Translations under genes and position numbers: made by a program
Shown here: positions 61,764 through 64,000 of the stretch, piece by piece
Position numbering within the stretch: the first letter of the stretch is position 1
Layout of the letters: each line of letters starts with the position of its first letter
NCBI GenBank assembly: GCA_019745155.1
Contig: JAIETM010000007.1
Coordinates: 1 to 64,000 of the forward strand
Source of the DNA: Chitinophagaceae bacterium
GTDB taxonomy: Bacteria > Bacteroidota > Bacteroidia > Chitinophagales > Chitinophagaceae
Length of the DNA: 64,000 bases
Direction: 5' to 3'
The notes under the pieces: model-generated
Seen by the model: only the letters and a program-made list of their open reading frames with translations
The model's database searches: none
What the model was told of the DNA's origin: nothing

Positions 61764-64000
61764 ATGGAGCAACAAAAGTACTGGTCAAGTTTCGGAGAGC
61801 TGAATCAGTCAGATGCATATAAGAAAGATGTGCAGGACGAGTTCAAAGAAGAATTACCATTTGAAGCGGATGACAAAGGCCTGCTGGATGCGAAAACACC
61901 ACGCAGAGACTTCTTGAAATACCTCGGATTCAGCACTGCTGCAGCTGCTGTTGCAGCAAGCTGCGAAATGCCTGTAAAGAAAGCGATTCCTTTCGCCAAC
62001 AGACCTGAAGGAATTGTGCCTGGTGTTGCGAATTACTACGCAACTACTTATGTACAGGATGGTGATGCGGTGAGTGTAATTGCCAAAGTACGTGATGGTC
62101 GCCCCATTAAATTAGAGGGTAACGATTTGTCGCCTTTAACGAAAGGTGGTACTTCTGCCCGTGTACAAGCTGCTGTATTAGACCTGTACGATGGTGCACG
62201 TCTGCGTTTCCCTACCATCGATGGTAAGGAAGTAACACTGGAAGCTGTTGACAAAGCTGTTGCTGATGCAATGGCAGGTTTGAATGGCGCACCTGTTGTG
62301 TTATTGACTAGCACAGTTGTATCTCCTTCTTCTCAGGAAGTAATCAATCAGTTCTTAGCAAAATATCCTGGTAGCCGTCACGTAACATACGATGCGGTTT
62401 CTTATACAGGTATGTTGCTTGCTAACGAAGCTACTTATGGTAAGCGTGCCATTCCTGCTTACCGTTTTGATAAAGCAAAAACCATCGTGAGTCTGGCTGC
62501 AGACTTCCTCGGTACATGGTTGAGCCCTGTTGAATTTGCAAAGCAATATGCAACAGGTAAGAAACTGGATGAGAAGAACCCAAGCATGAGCAAGCATATT
62601 CATTTTGAATCTGCGCCTTCTGTAACTGGTTCTAACGCTGATGAGAAATTCCTGCACCGTCCATCTGAAACAGCTGCTGTTGCTGCAGCATTGTTATCAG
62701 CTGTAAATGGTCAGGCAATCAATATCGCTGATGCCAAGCTCAAAGCTGGTATCGAAAAGGCTGCAAAAGCCCTGAACGAAAACAAAGGTGCTGCACTGGT
62801 AGTTGCCGGCAGCAATGATGTAAATGTTCAGATCATCGTAAACGCCATCAACGAAGCTGTTGGTGCAAACGGACAAACCATTAACTGGGCTGCTCCTGTT
62901 AACTACAGAAAAGGTGTGGATGCCGACTTCGCGAAGTTGGTAGACGACCTGAATGCTGGTAGCGTGGGTGCGCTGGTGGTATATGGTGCTAACCCTGCTT
63001 ACAGCTGGTACGATGCAGACAAGTTTAAAGCTGGTCTGAAAAAAGCAAAAGCAACGATTTCATTGAACGCGAAAGTGGATGAAACCACTGAGTTGTGTAA
63101 ATATGTGATTCCTGATAACCATTTCTTAGAGAGCTGGGGTGATGCCGAGCCTCAGGCTGGTTATTATTCTTTCATTCAGCCAACCATTTATCCGCTGTTC
63201 AAAACACGTCAGTGGCAGGATAGCTTGTTGAAGTGGTCTGGTGCTACTACAGATTATCTCGGTTTCCTGAAAGGTTATTGGAGCACTAAGCTGGGAGGCG
63301 AAAGCGGATGGAACAAAGCATTACAAGATGGTGTCATCAGCCCTGCTGCTGAAACCATTGGTGGTGCATCATTCAACGGTGCTGCTGTTGCAGGTGCTGT
63401 TGCCGCTGCTGGTGCAAAGAAAGCTGGTAAGGTAGAAGTGGTATTGTATGAAAAAGTTGGTATAGGTCAAGGTCAAGGTGCTGCTAACCCATGGTTGCAG
63501 GAATTACCAGATCCAGTGACACGTGCTACTTGGGATAACTACGTGATTGTTTCTCCTGCAATGGCGAAGACATTGCTGGATATCGATTTGAATGATAGTG
63601 GTGAGGCAGATGCTTATGAAGTAATGCCTCCTAAGAAAGTGGTGAAAGTAACTGTTGGTAAAACAACAGTTGAACTGCCTGCTTTGATTGTGCCTGGTAC
63701 AGAGCCTAACACCATTGCTATCGCTGTAGGTTATGGTCGTAGCGAGAAATTGGGTAAGGCAGTAGTTGGTACAGGTAAAAACGTATATCCGTTTGCTTCT
63801 TTCAATGGTACAGCAGTTCAGTTTGCTGCTGCTGATGCTAGCATTGAAGCAACAGGCGAAAAATATCCAGTTGCTTTAACACAAACACACTTCCGTTACG
63901 ATACTGCACAAGGTAACCGTACTGAAGTGATGAAAGAACTGAGCTTAGCCCAATTCAAAAAGCATCCAACGGAAATTCGCGACGAGCGCGAAAAAGAATT
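61764..64000 (+). CDS. actB: Alternative Complex III iron-sulfur/molybdopterin-like subunit ActB, 3' end outside window
   Basis: The frame is open to the right edge (745 codons visible). The N-terminus has an RRDFLKYLGFS twin-arginine-like motif (about residue 47) followed by an Ala-rich segment with a Cys (AAAVAASCEMP), which suggests Tat export with lipid attachment. A molybdopterin-oxidoreductase-like domain follows (VVYGANPAYSWYDADKF and LESWGDAEPQAGYYSFIQPTIYP are typical). ActB is known to lack the molybdenum cofactor and to carry FeS clusters in its C-terminal half, which is beyond the window. It follows actA in the expected order. Confidence 0.92.
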   Translation, partial: MEQQKYWSSFGELNQSDAYKKDVQDEFKEELPFEADDKGLLDAKTPRRDFLKYLGFSTAAAAVAASCEMPVKKAIPFANRPEGIVPGVANYYATTYVQDGDAVSVIAKVRDGRPIKLEGNDLSPLTKGGTSARVQAAVLDLYDGARLRFPTIDGKEVTLEAVDKAVADAMAGLNGAPVVLLTSTVVSPSSQEVINQFLAKYPGSRHVTYDAVSYTGMLLANEATYGKRAIPAYRFDKAKTIVSLAADFLGTWLSPVEFAKQYATGKKLDEKNPSMSKHIHFESAPSVTGSNADEKFLHRPSETAAVAAALLSAVNGQAINIADAKLKAGIEKAAKALNENKGAALVVAGSNDVNVQIIVNAINEAVGANGQTINWAAPVNYRKGVDADFAKLVDDLNAGSVGALVVYGANPAYSWYDADKFKAGLKKAKATISLNAKVDETTELCKYVIPDNHFLESWGDAEPQAGYYSFIQPTIYPLFKTRQWQDSLLKWSGATTDYLGFLKGYWSTKLGGESGWNKALQDGVISPAAETIGGASFNGAAVAGAVAAAGAKKAGKVEVVLYEKVGIGQGQGAANPWLQELPDPVTRATWDNYVIVSPAMAKTLLDIDLNDSGEADAYEVMPPKKVVKVTVGKTTVELPALIVPGTEPNTIAIAVGYGRSEKLGKAVVGTGKNVYPFASFNGTAVQFAAADASIEATGEKYPVALTQTHFRYDTAQGNRTEVMKELSLAQFKKHPTEIRDEREKE

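Noticed and set aside
1-64000. tRNA, rRNA, CRISPR arrays, insertion sequences, phage or defence islands
   Set aside because: No cloverleaf or T-loop patterns, spacer-repeat arrays, transposase or integrase motifs, or defence-type domains were seen on either strand by eye.

Overview
The window is a contiguous piece of a Bacteroidota chromosome, most likely from the family Chitinophagaceae. The evidence is threefold. Promoters match the Bacteroidota -7 element TAnnTTTG, usually followed by C. Shine-Dalgarno sequences are nearly absent. The gene set is characteristic: an Alternative Complex III start with a cytochrome c-ActA fusion, tandem rhomboids, DUF4290 next to murA, DUF4369 and DUF2807 proteins, and serC beside DUF1015. 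The family assignment is inferred from gene content, not from a marker-gene comparison. The region is mainly core and housekeeping. I see no phage, insertion sequence, CRISPR array, tRNA or rRNA.

Layout. 1-7.2 kb: a truncated DUF4369-type secreted protein on the minus strand; then rlmD, an active rhomboid, a rhomboid that has lost its serine, a membrane-anchored EEP-family protein, a short polycysteine leader ORF, cysS and a YHS-domain lipoprotein. 7.2-10.6 kb: an e(P4)-type acid phosphatase, a MerC-like protein, SCO1, a Fur-family regulator (a small metal-handling cluster) and an epimerase. 10.6-14.1 kb: an LpxD paralogue, a 430-bp divergent spacer with a possible small RNA, an RluE-type pseudouridine synthase and lysS. 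14.2-20 kb, minus strand: M20 amidohydrolase, DUF2807 lipoprotein, HSDL2-like SDR, gmk, murA (with the Asp variant of the fosfomycin-target cysteine) and DUF4290 with an RGG-like tail. 20-23 kb: pheS, recO and an amidohydrolase. 23.2-29.5 kb: an unknown small membrane protein and a complete RND efflux operon. 29.7-34.3 kb: a secreted esterase, then rplM-rpsI and rpsB-tsf-pyrH with structured leaders. 34.4-38 kb: an orphan TolC, a 53-residue membrane protein, a methionine aminotransferase and an AIM24-like protein. 38-45 kb, minus strand: tetR-tolC-adaptor-RND permease. 45-53 kb: DUF502, gltB-gltD and serC. 53-60 kb: a small unknown protein, DUF1015, a TPR protein, a 2TM-domain gene interrupted by TGA, acyl-CoA synthetase, a cluster of palindromes, a DoxX-like protein, a DUF4369-like lipoprotein, purN and a small membrane protein. 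60.4-64 kb: actA and the start of actB, which runs off the window.

The genes form several small units: translation and nucleotide metabolism, two independent RND exporters, nitrogen and serine metabolism (gltBD, serC, possibly DUF1015), and the start of the respiratory complex. Three observations stand out. A near-leaderless 13-codon ORF ending in four Cys codons lies directly upstream of cysS and looks like a cysteine-responsive attenuator. Several genes share a -7 element exactly three bases before the start codon, which predicts leaderless mRNAs. A 2TM-domain gene has TGA in place of a family-conserved Trp codon.
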